15,705 bases of DNA from Clostridiaceae bacterium (GTDB taxonomy: Bacteria > Bacillota > Clostridia > UMGS1883 > JAAYMJ01): the NCBI GenBank assembly GCA_012521455.1, contig JAAYMJ010000210.1, forward strand, positions 1 through 15,705, in the 5' to 3' direction. The notes under the pieces were generated by a model. The model did not search any database. It saw only the letters and a list, made by a program, of their open reading frames with translations, and was not told the origin of the DNA. Made by a program: the position numbers and the translations under genes. Below, piece after piece: positions 5,790-14,049 of the stretch (its first letter is position 1; every line of letters starts with the position of its first letter).

Positions 5790-8406
5790 ATAATAGCCCT
5801 TTTAGCTGTTCTTCAACCTTTTCAAGCATTTGGGTGTATCGGGCAAGCTTTTCTTTTTCCTCTTCAATTAATTTTGCGGGCGCTTTTTTCACAAAGCCCT
5901 CATTTTCAAGTTTGCCCTTTGCCCTCTTGATTTCAGCCTCAATGGTTTCCTTTTCTTTTTGAAGCCTTGCGATTTCCTTTTCTTTGTCCACAAGCTCATC
6001 CAATGGTATATAGATTTTCGCGTTTACGGTGATTTCGCTTGCGGCATTTTCAGGTTTGTCATATTCTTCTTTTTGAACCACAACCTTTGACGCCCCCGCC
6101 AGCTTTTCAAAGAAGTAGGAAGTCTTTTCATAAAGCGCCACTTCATCGGTAACAATTATCATATTGGCCTTCTTTGAAGGGGGAACGTTCATCTGCGCGC
6201 GGGTGTTCCTTATGCCTTTTATTGCTTCGCAGATTATGTCCATGTGCTTTTCTTCTTCAAAGAATTCAAATTCCTTCTTATATTCTGGCCAGGGCGCAAT
6301 CATAATGCTTTCGCTTTTGTGGGGAAGGGCTTGATAAATTTCTTCGGTTATAAAGGGCATGAAGGGGTGCAAAAGTTTTAAGGTGTTCTTTAGTACATAT
6401 ACCAAAACTTTTTGCGCGCTTTCCTTCTTTGCCACATCTTCCCCGTAAAGCCTTGGTTTTACAAGCTCAATGTACCAGTCGCAGAACCTGTCCCAAATAA
6501 AGTCATAAACTTTTCCAAGGGCAATCCCTAGTTCGTATTTTTCCAAATTTTCAGTCACTTCTTTTACCAAAGTATTATACAAGCTTAAAATCCACTTGTC
6601 CTCAATTTCAAGGTCCTGCGGCAGAGAGGTGTCGGAAATTGTCAAATTCATCAGGATAAACCTTGCCGCGTTCCAGATTTTGTTTGTAAAGTTGCGGCTG
6701 GCTTCCACCCTTTCCATGTAAAAGCGCATGTCGTTCCCGGGGGAGTTGTTGGTGGCCAAAGTAAACCTTAAGGCGTCGGCCCCGTACTTTTCAACAATTT
6801 CCAATGGGTCTATGCCGTTACCCAAGGATTTACTCATCTTCCTTCCCTGGGAGTCCCGCACTAAGCCATGGATTAGAACATGCTTGAAGGGGATTTTTCC
6901 TGTGTGCTCCAAGCCTGAGAAAATCATTCTCGCAACCCAGAAAAAGATGATGTCATACCCTGTAACCAAAACGCTTGTGGGGTAGAAGTATTTTAAATCC
7001 TCGGTTTCATCGGGCCAGCCCAAAGTGGAAAAGGGCCAAAGGGCGGAAGAAAACCAAGTGTCTAACACGTCTTCTTCCTGATAAACACTGCCTCCGCAGT
7101 CGGGGCAAGCTTCCAAGTCCACTTTTGAAACGTGCATTTTCCCGCAGTCGTCGCAGTAAAAGGCAGGGATCCTATGACCCCACCAAAGCTGGCGGGATAT
7201 GCACCAGTCGTGGACATTTTCCATCCAGTTTATATAAATTTTTGAAAACCTGTCGGGGATAAAGGAAATTTCGCCGCTTTTTACAGCTTCCAACGCGGGT
7301 TTTGCCAGAGGCTCCATTTTAACGAACCACTGCCTTGAGGTAATTGGCTCAACAGTGGTGCCGCAGCGGTAGCACTGGCCCACATTGTGGCTGTGGTCTT
7401 CAACCTTTACTAAAAGCCCCTCTTTTTCTAAATCCTCCACAATCCTCTTTCTTGCCTCGTACCTGTCTAATCCTTGGTATTTCCCGCCGTTTTCGTTGAT
7501 TGTGGCGTCGTCGTTCATTACCTTGATTTCAGGCAGGTTGTGGCGTTTTCCTACTTCAAAGTCGTTGGGGTCATGGCTTGGGGTGATTTTTACACAGCCC
7601 GTGCCAAATTCCATGTCAACATAACTGTCCGCTATAATTGGGATTTCCCGCCCTACAAGGGGCAAAATCAGGGTTTTGCCGATTAAGTGGGTATACCTTT
7701 CATCCCCGGGGTTTACTGCCACCGCGGTGTCCCCGAGCATGGTCTCAGGGCGGGTTGTGGCAATTACCACATACTCACCGCTGTCTTTTACGGGGTATTT
7801 AATATGCCAAAAATGGCCGCTTTTTTCTTCATAGTCGACTTCCGCGTCGGACAGGGCGGTTTTACAGCTGGGGCACCAGTTTATAATGCGGTTTCCCCAG
7901 TATATCAAGCCTTTTTCATAAAGGTTTACAAAAACTTCCCTAACCGCCCTGGAACAGCCTTCGTCCATGGTAAAGCGGAGCCTGTCCCAGTCGCAGGAAC
8001 AGCCCAGTTTTTTAAGCTGTTCAATAATCCTGGAGCCGTATTTGTTTTTCCAGTCCCATACTCTTTCTAAAAACTTTTCCCTGCCTAAATCGTAGCGGGT
8101 TAAGCCTTCTTCTTTCCTTAAAACCTCTTCAACCTTAATTTGTGTCGCAATCCCCGCATGGTCGGTGCCCGGCACCCAGAGGGTGGAAAATCCCCTCATG
8201 CGTTTATACCTGATTAAGATATCCTGCAATGTTTCGTCCAAAGCATGCCCCATGTGAAGCTGCCCTGTAACATTTGGGGGCGGGATAACTATGGTAAAAG
8301 GCTCTTTGTCCGGGTCAACCTTTGCGTGGAAATATCCTTTTTTCAGCCAATTATCATATATCCTTTCTTCAACTTTTTGAGGTTCGTATTGTTTTGCCAT
8401 CCCCAT
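5788..8406 (-). CDS. valS: Valyl-tRNA synthetase (valine--tRNA ligase)
   Basis: Class I synthetase that charges tRNA-Val in the cytoplasm, full length at 872 aa from the ATG at 8406. Numbered from there, the [13 protein letters not shown] active-site motif ends in HMGH at 51-54, the CP1 editing-domain motif [10 protein letters not shown] is at 217-226 and KMSKS is at 523-527. CxxC pairs (345/348, 418/421, 434/437) may bind zinc. The C-terminal 70 residues or so form the tRNA-binding coiled coil typical of bacterial ValS. The start is uncertain: an upstream in-frame TTG (8418) is only one base from the AAAGGA ribosome site, whereas the ATG at 8406 is 12 bases from it; an ATG at 8400 is also possible. 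The gene lies 27 bp downstream of the GH43-like gene, with no promoter or T-box visible between them, so the two are probably cotranscribed. Confidence 0.97.
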   Translation of the reverse strand: MGMAKQYEPQKVEERIYDNWLKKGYFHAKVDPDKEPFTIVIPPPNVTGQLHMGHALDETLQDILIRYKRMRGFSTLWVPGTDHAGIATQIKVEEVLRKEEGLTRYDLGREKFLERVWDWKNKYGSRIIEQLKKLGCSCDWDRLRFTMDEGCSRAVREVFVNLYEKGLIYWGNRIINWCPSCKTALSDAEVDYEEKSGHFWHIKYPVKDSGEYVVIATTRPETMLGDTAVAVNPGDERYTHLIGKTLILPLVGREIPIIADSYVDMEFGTGCVKITPSHDPNDFEVGKRHNLPEIKVMNDDATINENGGKYQGLDRYEARKRIVEDLEKEGLLVKVEDHSHNVGQCYRCGTTVEPITSRQWFVKMEPLAKPALEAVKSGEISFIPDRFSKIYINWMENVHDWCISRQLWWGHRIPAFYCDDCGKMHVSKVDLEACPDCGGSVYQEEDVLDTWFSSALWPFSTLGWPDETEDLKYFYPTSVLVTGYDIIFFWVARMIFSGLEHTGKIPFKHVLIHGLVRDSQGRKMSKSLGNGIDPLEIVEKYGADALRFTLATNNSPGNDMRFYMERVEASRNFTNKIWNAARFILMNLTISDTSLPQDLEIEDKWILSLYNTLVKEVTENLEKYELGIALGKVYDFIWDRFCDWYIELVKPRLYGEDVAKKESAQKVLVYVLKNTLKLLHPFMPFITEEIYQALPHKSESIMIAPWPEYKKEFEFFEEEKHMDIICEAIKGIRNTRAQMNVPPSKKANMIIVTDEVALYEKTSYFFEKLAGASKVVVQKEEYDKPENAASEITVNAKIYIPLDELVDKEKEIARLQKEKETIEAEIKRAKGKLENEGFVKKAPAKLIEEEKEKLARYTQMLEKVEEQLKGLL

Positions 8407-8433
8407 ATATCTAAACAATCCTTTCTCTTTTTG

Positions 8434-10224
8434 TTATTTGCCTATCATGATAAAGCTTACCAACGGCGCGTGGGAATTGTTTGTGCTCTTTTCGCTGCGC
8501 AATACGTCAACTGTAATTTCCCCGTTGTTGACGGTAACGTCATAAATATATGTGCGCTTGTCCGCAGGGCACACAAAATCCTTTTCCTTAACTTCCCCGT
8601 TTACCTCTAAATTCATGTACCTTCCTGAATTTGCCCACGGGTCGTGCAGCCCCACATAGACCTTGTAGGTCCCGTTTGGAACTTCAAACTTATATTTTAC
8701 GCCGTTTCCCGCAACCTGGCTTTCATCGGCCCGCACGCTTGAGAACATATCGGTGTTTTCGTTGTAGGCATAAATATCCTTTGTCTTTTCATACCCCCAT
8801 GATTTCCCCGTCACAGGGTCAACGCCGTATGCCTTGTCGGAAACGGAATTTAGGAGGTTGTTGGTTTTCTTTACTTCCAAATACTCCTTTGACTCATCGG
8901 GGGCGCAGTCCACAAAGTAGATTAAGTTTGCGGGATAGACATTTATTTTCCCAATCTGTTTTGTGACGTTTAGGTCTAAAATTTTAGCGTTTGCCTTAAA
9001 CTGGCCGATTGTGCCTAAATTCTTTTTGTCATATTCCCATTCCACCTTGTAGCTTCCCTTTTCCCCCTCAACCAACACATCGATTGTATGGGGTAAACCG
9101 GGCTTTGTATTTAGGGTTGTATTTACGCTGATTTCTTCAGCGTACACCCTTTTGGTGTTTTCCATGCTCCACTCATCAAAATACTCAATCACCATTTTTC
9201 CGTCGTAAAAATCCAATGGGAGCCAAACATACCTTGAATCCCCCAAATTTTTGGGGTTCCAGCGGTCAGCCATGAAGATGTAGCGCCCTTTTTGGTTTGG
9301 CATGGGCAAAATAAATGTGCTTTGGCTGTAGAATGTCAAGTGGGCGTTTTCACCTATACATGGGTTTCCTATTTCTGTCCATGGCCCGAAGATATTGTCA
9401 GCAACCGCGTATTTTGCCTCATTTGGCGCCCAGCCCGTGCAGGCGGAAGTTACCATGTAGTATTTTCCCTCATGCTTTATAATTGCGGGCGCTTCACGGG
9501 ACTGGTCTATAAACACCCTTACATATTCGCCGGATTGCTTTAAGTAGTCGTCGGTTAATTTTGAAATATATAATGTCCTGTTATGTTCGCTTGCGTAAAT
9601 TAAATAAGCCGTGCCGTCGTCATCTTTAAACAGCGTCATATCCCTGCTCATCTGCCCGTTTGGCCTTTCGCTCCCCAGATAGGTAAAGGGGCCTGTCGGG
9701 GAGTCGGAAATTGCGACCCCTGCCCGGGCGTAGCTGTAATCGGGGCTTTCAATGTGGGCCCACATTACATATTTTTTGGTTTTGTCGTTGTAAATTACCT
9801 TTGGCCGCTCAAAAACCCTGTCCGGCTTTAAATCGCTCAAAGGATATCCCGCGTCAGGGTCAGTTACCGCGGAAAGCGCCAATCCCTCGTACTTCCAGTT
9901 ATAAAGGTCGGTGGATGAATAGCAGCTCATGCCGATAACGCCGTTTCTTGGGTAATGGTCGGGATATGCCTTGTTTTCACCGTACCAGTAGTATTTTTTT
10001 GTCTTTTCATCATATAAAATCCCACCGCCATGGGCCTGGATATGGTGACCTTGGTCGTCAATCCAAAGCTCTCCTGGTTTAAAGCTTTCGTATTTTACCA
10101 CTTCATATTCCTCCTGTTTCAACGTTATTTCAGTAATTACCATTTTTCTGTGGGCGCGGTTATAAATAAAAAACGCCAAAACCAAAACTAAAAATGCTGA
10201 TAATGCCAGTATCCATTTTTTCAT
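8434..10224 (-). CDS. Extracellular GH43-like glycoside hydrolase with Ig-like and malectin-like C-terminal domains
   Basis: Predicted surface or secreted polysaccharide hydrolase (596 aa). Residues 4-21 form an uncleaved-looking N-terminal hydrophobic helix after MKK. Residues about 50-345 form a five-bladed propeller with GH43 signatures: QAHGGGILYDEKTKKYYWYG at 63-82, VIYNDKTKKYVMW, DMTLFKDDDGTAYLIYAS and REAPAIIKHEGKYYMVTS with likely acid Glu244, then TGWAPN. These patterns resemble the exo-beta-1,3-galactanase-type GH43 group (subfamily 24/34-like), in which the usual blade-1 catalytic Asp is absent; I see none at the expected place here (QAHGG). Residues about 363-432 look like a Big_4 bacterial Ig-like domain, and 455-596 a malectin-like carbohydrate-binding module (YKFEVPNGTYKVYVGLHD). 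The ATG at 10224 has only a weak AGG ribosome site. It is an odd partner for the downstream valS. The fold is fairly sure; the substrate is a guess. Confidence 0.87.
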   Translation of the reverse strand: MKKWILALSAFLVLVLAFFIYNRAHRKMVITEITLKQEEYEVVKYESFKPGELWIDDQGHHIQAHGGGILYDEKTKKYYWYGENKAYPDHYPRNGVIGMSCYSSTDLYNWKYEGLALSAVTDPDAGYPLSDLKPDRVFERPKVIYNDKTKKYVMWAHIESPDYSYARAGVAISDSPTGPFTYLGSERPNGQMSRDMTLFKDDDGTAYLIYASEHNRTLYISKLTDDYLKQSGEYVRVFIDQSREAPAIIKHEGKYYMVTSACTGWAPNEAKYAVADNIFGPWTEIGNPCIGENAHLTFYSQSTFILPMPNQKGRYIFMADRWNPKNLGDSRYVWLPLDFYDGKMVIEYFDEWSMENTKRVYAEEISVNTTLNTKPGLPHTIDVLVEGEKGSYKVEWEYDKKNLGTIGQFKANAKILDLNVTKQIGKINVYPANLIYFVDCAPDESKEYLEVKKTNNLLNSVSDKAYGVDPVTGKSWGYEKTKDIYAYNENTDMFSSVRADESQVAGNGVKYKFEVPNGTYKVYVGLHDPWANSGRYMNLEVNGEVKEKDFVCPADKRTYIYDVTVNNGEITVDVLRSEKSTNNSHAPLVSFIMIGK

Positions 10225-10269
10225 AATTATAACCTATATATGCCTTTCTTACTATATTTATTGTTTAAT

Positions 10270-10297
10270 TTTATATCTTTACACACGGCTTTGTCAA
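10270..10297 (-). promoter_or_regulatory. Sigma-A-type promoter of the GH43-valS unit
   Basis: On the minus strand TTGACA (10297-10292) is followed after 16 bases by TATAAA (10275-10270). This gives a start near 10263 and a leader of about 38 nt, too short for a T-box riboswitch. It is the best candidate driving both the hydrolase gene and valS. Confidence 0.6.
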
Positions 10298-10344
10298 TTG
10301 CAAAATGCCGTTTACATTTTTTCCCAGTTTCCCTACTGTTTTGC

Positions 10345-10373
10345 TTGACAAATAAAAAGTGCATAAGTATAAT
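10345..10373 (+). promoter_or_regulatory. Consensus sigma-A promoter of the fab operon
   Basis: TTGACA (10345-10350), 17 bases, then TATAAT (10368-10373): a full consensus promoter, so basal expression should be strong. The start would be near 10380, giving a leader of about 52 nt. A 13-bp perfect palindrome, AGTATA-A-TATACT (10366-10378), covers the -10 and might be an operator, although an AT-rich -10 can look palindromic by chance. Confidence 0.9.
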
Positions 10374-10431
10374 ATACTAAACCATAAAAAGATTTCCTGT
10401 TTTGTTAAAAAAACGTCAAGAAAGGTTTGAT

Positions 10432-11400
10432 ATGGTGGGAGTTAAAATAATTGGAACGGGAAGTTCCCTTCCCAAAAATGTTTTGACAAATTTTGATTTG
10501 GAAAAAATGGTGGAAACGTCAAACGACTGGATAATCCAGCGCACGGGAATTAGCGAAAGAAGGATTGCGCAAGATGAAACAAACCTTTCCCTAAGCCTTG
10601 ACGCAAGTCTTTGCGCAATTGAAGACGCAAAAATAGATAAATCACAAATCGGCTTAATAGTTTTTGCAAGCATTACACAAGACTACATAACCCCGGCAAG
10701 CGCCTCATTAATCCAAAAGGAGTTGGGGATAAAAAAAGCCTGCGCTTTTGATATTGCCGCGGGCTGCAGCGGTTTTGTGTACGCGCTTGCGGTGGCAAAA
10801 TCCCTTATGGAAAGCCAAAACCATGAGTATGCGCTGGTTGTGGGTTGTGATGTTTTAAGTAAAATCACAAACTGGCAGGACCGCTCGACCTGTATCCTCT
10901 TTGGCGACGGGGCGGGGGCGGTTGTTTTAAAAAGGGATGAGGAGGAAGGGATACTTGCCTCAAATTTGACAAGTTATCCCGATGAGACAAATTCTCTATA
11001 CTGCGAAAGCTTTAAAATAAATAACCCCTTTTCCCAAAATGATGAAATCCCGGGAAAACTTGTGATGGACGGCCGTCAGGTTTTCCGTTTTGCGACTTCA
11101 GCATTAGTTTATGAAGTTACAAAGGTTTTGCAAAAGGCAAATTTGGACATTGAAAAAATAAAATACATTGTTCCCCACCAGGCAAACAAGCGGATTATTG
11201 ACTATGCGGCGGAAAAGCTTAATGTAAGTGAGGAAAAATTTATCGTAAACGTAAACTCCTACGGCAACACCTCTGCCGCAAGCGTGCCCATTTGCCTGGA
11301 TGAAATAAATAAAAAAGGCCTGCTTAGTGAGGGCGACTACATAGTTTTAGTGGCCTTCGGGGCAGGGCTTACAAGCGGGGCTTTGTTATTAAAATGGTAA
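10432..11400 (+). CDS. fabH: Beta-ketoacyl-ACP synthase III (FabH)
   Basis: Starts fatty-acid synthesis by condensing an acyl-CoA (acetyl or branched) with malonyl-ACP. The catalytic triad is complete: Cys112 in AAGCSGF, His249 in PHQANKR and Asn279 in NSYGNTSAAS. Length is 322 aa from the ATG at 10432, normal for the family. That ATG was chosen over the in-frame TTG at 10402 because AAAGG (10421-10425) sits six bases before it, the TTG has no ribosome site, and the protein then begins MVGVKIIGTGSSLP as FabH proteins do. It is first in the operon, with fabK 16 bp downstream. In the Streptococcus version of this cluster acpP lies between fabH and fabK; here it does not. Confidence 0.97.
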   Translation: MVGVKIIGTGSSLPKNVLTNFDLEKMVETSNDWIIQRTGISERRIAQDETNLSLSLDASLCAIEDAKIDKSQIGLIVFASITQDYITPASASLIQKELGIKKACAFDIAAGCSGFVYALAVAKSLMESQNHEYALVVGCDVLSKITNWQDRSTCILFGDGAGAVVLKRDEEEGILASNLTSYPDETNSLYCESFKINNPFSQNDEIPGKLVMDGRQVFRFATSALVYEVTKVLQKANLDIEKIKYIVPHQANKRIIDYAAEKLNVSEEKFIVNVNSYGNTSAASVPICLDEINKKGLLSEGDYIVLVAFGAGLTSGALLLKW

Positions 11401-11416
11401 AAAAGGAAGGTGTAGA

Positions 11417-12358
11417 ATGGTAGAAACACAAGTCACAAAACTTTTGGGTATAAAATACCCGATTTTGCAGGGCGGCATGGCGTGGATTGCAAACCATTCC
11501 CTAGCCAGCGCCGTGTCCAACGCGGGCGGGCTTGGGATTGTGGCTGCCGGCGGGCATGAAACCAAAGTAGTACGGGAGGAAATCAGAAAAACGAAAGAAC
11601 TCACCGACAAACCCTTTGGTGTGAATATAATGCTTTTAAGCCCCTATGCCGAAGAAATCGCCCATATGGTGGCGGAAGAAAAGGTGGCGGTGGTAACCAC
11701 GGGGGCGGGAAACCCGGGAAAATACATACCCATGTGGAAGGAAAACAATATAAAAGTCATTCCCGTTGTCCCCTCTTCGGCGCTGGCTGTCCGCATGGAG
11801 CGGGCGGGGGCTGACGCCGTAATCTGCGAAGGCTGCGAGGCGGGCGGCCATATTGGTGAGCTTACCACCATGGCGCTGGTGCCTCAGGTTGTTGACGCGG
11901 TAAAAATCCCTGTAATCGCCGCAGGAGGGATTGCTGACGCCCGCGGGATTTTGGCGGCCTTTGTTTTGGGCGCAAGCGGCGTTCAAATGGGGACCCGTTT
12001 TTTGGTGGCAGAGGAATGCACGGTGCATGAAAACTACAAAGACTTAATTATTTCCGCAAAGGACACCGACACAGTGGTAACAGGAAGAAGCACCGGCCAC
12101 CCTGTGAGGGTAATCAGGAATAAGCTTACAAGAAAAGTGCTTGAGCTTGAAAAGGAAAGAGGAAAGGAAGAAGAAATCGAGCGGCTTTGCACAGGCTCCC
12201 TTAAAAACGCCGCAATTTTAGGGGATGTGGAATTCGGCTCCGTCATGGCGGGGCAAATCGCGGGGTTAGTGAACAGGCGGCAAAGCGCGAAGGAAATACT
12301 GGATGAGCTTGTTTCTGATTTTATTAAACTTAGAAATTCGCTTGGAGGAAGCCTATGA
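11417..12358 (+). CDS. fabK: Enoyl-ACP reductase II (FabK), FMN-dependent
   Basis: Catalyses the last step of each elongation cycle, reducing enoyl-ACP to acyl-ACP with FMN and NAD(P)H. The 313-aa TIM-barrel protein shows family features: YPILQGGMAWIANHSLASAVSNAGGLG at the N-terminus (residues about 14-40), CEAGGHIGE with the conserved active-site His145, and the flavin phosphate region PVIAAGGIADARG followed by GASGVQMGTRFL. It belongs to the nitronate monooxygenase superfamily, but position in a fab operon and the His145 region favour FabK. An AGGAAGG ribosome site (11404-11410) is six bases before the ATG. The end overlaps fabD by 4 bp (ATGA). FabK enzymes are typically insensitive to triclosan; its being the only enoyl reductase in this cluster would predict resistance unless a FabI exists elsewhere. 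Confidence 0.95.
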   Translation: MVETQVTKLLGIKYPILQGGMAWIANHSLASAVSNAGGLGIVAAGGHETKVVREEIRKTKELTDKPFGVNIMLLSPYAEEIAHMVAEEKVAVVTTGAGNPGKYIPMWKENNIKVIPVVPSSALAVRMERAGADAVICEGCEAGGHIGELTTMALVPQVVDAVKIPVIAAGGIADARGILAAFVLGASGVQMGTRFLVAEECTVHENYKDLIISAKDTDTVVTGRSTGHPVRVIRNKLTRKVLELEKERGKEEEIERLCTGSLKNAAILGDVEFGSVMAGQIAGLVNRRQSAKEILDELVSDFIKLRNSLGGSL

Positions 12359-13293
12359 AAATAGCGTTAATTTTCCAAGGCCAAGGGTCCCAGTACGAGG
12401 GAATGGGAAAAACAATTTATGAAAACACCCCCGAAGGGAAAGCCATTTTTGACCAGGCGGGGGAAGAAATAAAAAATTTGTGTTTTAATTCATCTTTGGA
12501 GGAACTTTCCAAAACCCAAAACACCCAGCCTGCGGTGTTTACCGCGACAATGGCGGCATATAGCGCATTGGAAAAAGGGTTGGATAACCTGGGCTTTTCA
12601 GAGCGTGTTTACGCGGGTTTTTCCTTAGGAGAGTTTTCAGCCCTTTGTGCTTGCGGCGTTCTTAGTTTTTCAGACGGCCTTTCCCTTGTAAAAGAACGCT
12701 CGCGGCTCATGAGTGATGTGCGAGGCAAAATGTGCGCCTCCATTGGTGGTTGGGATAAAACCCTTGAGATTGTTAAAAAAGCCTCAAACTTTGGGGTATG
12801 TGAAGCGGTAAATTTCAATTCCCCCAATCAAATCGTTGTGGCTGGGGAAGATATTGCTATTGAAAAATTCATTGAGTTTTCAAAAGAAAGCGGCCTAAAA
12901 CCTATTCCCCTAAATGTCAGCGGCCCGTTTCATTCAAGTCTGCTCTCTTTTGTCGGGGAAAAATTAAAATCCCATCTTTCAAATCTTTCCCTAAATCCCC
13001 CCAAATACAAAATTTATTCCAATGTAACCGCAAAGCCCTATGCTTTTGAAAGCATGGTTGATTTAATATCAAAGCAGGTTCATTCGCCGGTTTTGTGGGT
13101 TGACATAATTAAAAATATGGTAAACGGCGAGGGGATAAATCTCTTTATTGAAGTCGGGCCGGGCAAAACTTTGGGGAGTTTTGTGAAAAAAATTGAAAGA
13201 AGCGCAAAAGTTTTAACGGTGGATGATTTTGACTCCTTGCAAAAGACATTAGGGGAGCTTCAAAACCTTAAAGGGAGTGTGGAAAATGCGTGA
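12355..13293 (+). CDS. fabD: Malonyl-CoA:ACP transacylase (FabD)
   Basis: Moves malonyl from CoA to acyl carrier protein to supply the elongating synthases. The 312-aa protein has the N-terminal FQGQGSQYEGMG motif, the nucleophile elbow GFSLGE with Ser90, and the catalytic histidine His193 in SGPFHSS. The residue before the serine is Phe rather than the common His (GHSLGE); streptococcal enzymes, as I recall, carry Leu there, so this variation is tolerated. It overlaps fabK by 4 bp at its start and fabG by 8 bp at its end, implying translational coupling along the operon. Confidence 0.96.
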   Translation: MKIALIFQGQGSQYEGMGKTIYENTPEGKAIFDQAGEEIKNLCFNSSLEELSKTQNTQPAVFTATMAAYSALEKGLDNLGFSERVYAGFSLGEFSALCACGVLSFSDGLSLVKERSRLMSDVRGKMCASIGGWDKTLEIVKKASNFGVCEAVNFNSPNQIVVAGEDIAIEKFIEFSKESGLKPIPLNVSGPFHSSLLSFVGEKLKSHLSNLSLNPPKYKIYSNVTAKPYAFESMVDLISKQVHSPVLWVDIIKNMVNGEGINLFIEVGPGKTLGSFVKKIERSAKVLTVDDFDSLQKTLGELQNLKGSVENA

Positions 13294-14032
13294 TTTAAAA
13301 GGAAAATGCGCCATAATCACAGGGGGCGCGAAAGGGATTGGAAAGGCGATTGCCTGCGCTTTTGCAAAGCAGGGGGTAAATATCGCGCTAAATTATTACT
13401 CAAGTGAGGCCGACGCCCTTATCTTAAAAAAAGAGCTTGAAAAGGAAAATGTGAAGGTCGTGCCCATAAAAGCCGACGTTTCGGATTTTAACGGGGCAAA
13501 AGAGCTTGTTGAGAGCGCAATCGCGGAATTTTCAAAAATTGATATTTTAGTGAATAACGCCGGAATCACAAAGGACGCGTTAATCATTAAAATGAGTGAT
13601 TCCGACTTTGAGAAAGTGATAAAAACAAACCTGTTTGGGGCTTTCAACACTATAAAGCACTTAACGCCTTACATGATTAAGCAAAGGTCGGGAAAAATCA
13701 TTAACATTTCAAGCGTTATCGGCCTTTGCGGGAACGCGGGGCAGAGCAATTACGCCGCAAGCAAGGCAGGCATTATCGGGCTTACAAAATCGCTGGCAAA
13801 AGAGCTTGCGGGAAGGAATATAAATGTAAACGCCATTGCGCCCGGGTTTATTGACACCGATATGACCAGGGCTTTGAGCGAAAAATACAGGGAAGAAATC
13901 ATAAACAATGTTCCCCTAAAGCGGATGGGGACTGTGGATGACGTGGCAAACGCGGCATTGTTTTTGGCCTCTGATATGTCCGGCTACATCACCGGCCAGA
14001 CCATTGTGGTGGATGGCGGCTTAATTTTATAG
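13286..14032 (+). CDS. fabG: 3-oxoacyl-ACP reductase (FabG)
   Basis: NADPH-dependent short-chain dehydrogenase that reduces beta-ketoacyl-ACP. From the ATG at 13286 it has 248 aa, the usual FabG length. It shows the TGGAKGIG cofactor motif at 12-19, NNAG at 90-93, and the catalytic residues Asn115, Ser143, Tyr156 and Lys160 (YAASK), then PGFIDTDMT. An in-frame GTG nine bases upstream (13277) would add three residues, but the GGGAG ribosome site (13273-13277) is correctly spaced for the ATG. It overlaps the end of fabD by 8 bp; fabF starts 17 bp downstream. Confidence 0.96.
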   Translation: MRDLKGKCAIITGGAKGIGKAIACAFAKQGVNIALNYYSSEADALILKKELEKENVKVVPIKADVSDFNGAKELVESAIAEFSKIDILVNNAGITKDALIIKMSDSDFEKVIKTNLFGAFNTIKHLTPYMIKQRSGKIINISSVIGLCGNAGQSNYAASKAGIIGLTKSLAKELAGRNINVNAIAPGFIDTDMTRALSEKYREEIINNVPLKRMGTVDDVANAALFLASDMSGYITGQTIVVDGGLIL

Positions 14033-14049
14033 CGGAAAGGGTTTTAGCT

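Noticed and set aside
7385..8070. Plus-strand open frames opposite valS and the hydrolase (for example 7687-8070, 8245-8610, 9292-9543).
   Set aside because: They lie antisense within strongly recognised genes, lack family features and have no credible ribosome sites.
10402..10431. Upstream TTG start adding ten residues to FabH.
   Set aside because: It has no ribosome site, while the ATG at 10432 has AAAGG at proper distance and gives the usual FabH N-terminus and Cys112 numbering.
12616..12633. FabD nucleophile elbow reads GFSLGE rather than GHSLGE, considered as loss of function.
   Set aside because: The nucleophile Ser90 and catalytic His193 remain, and the residue before the serine varies in other functional FabD proteins of Firmicutes.
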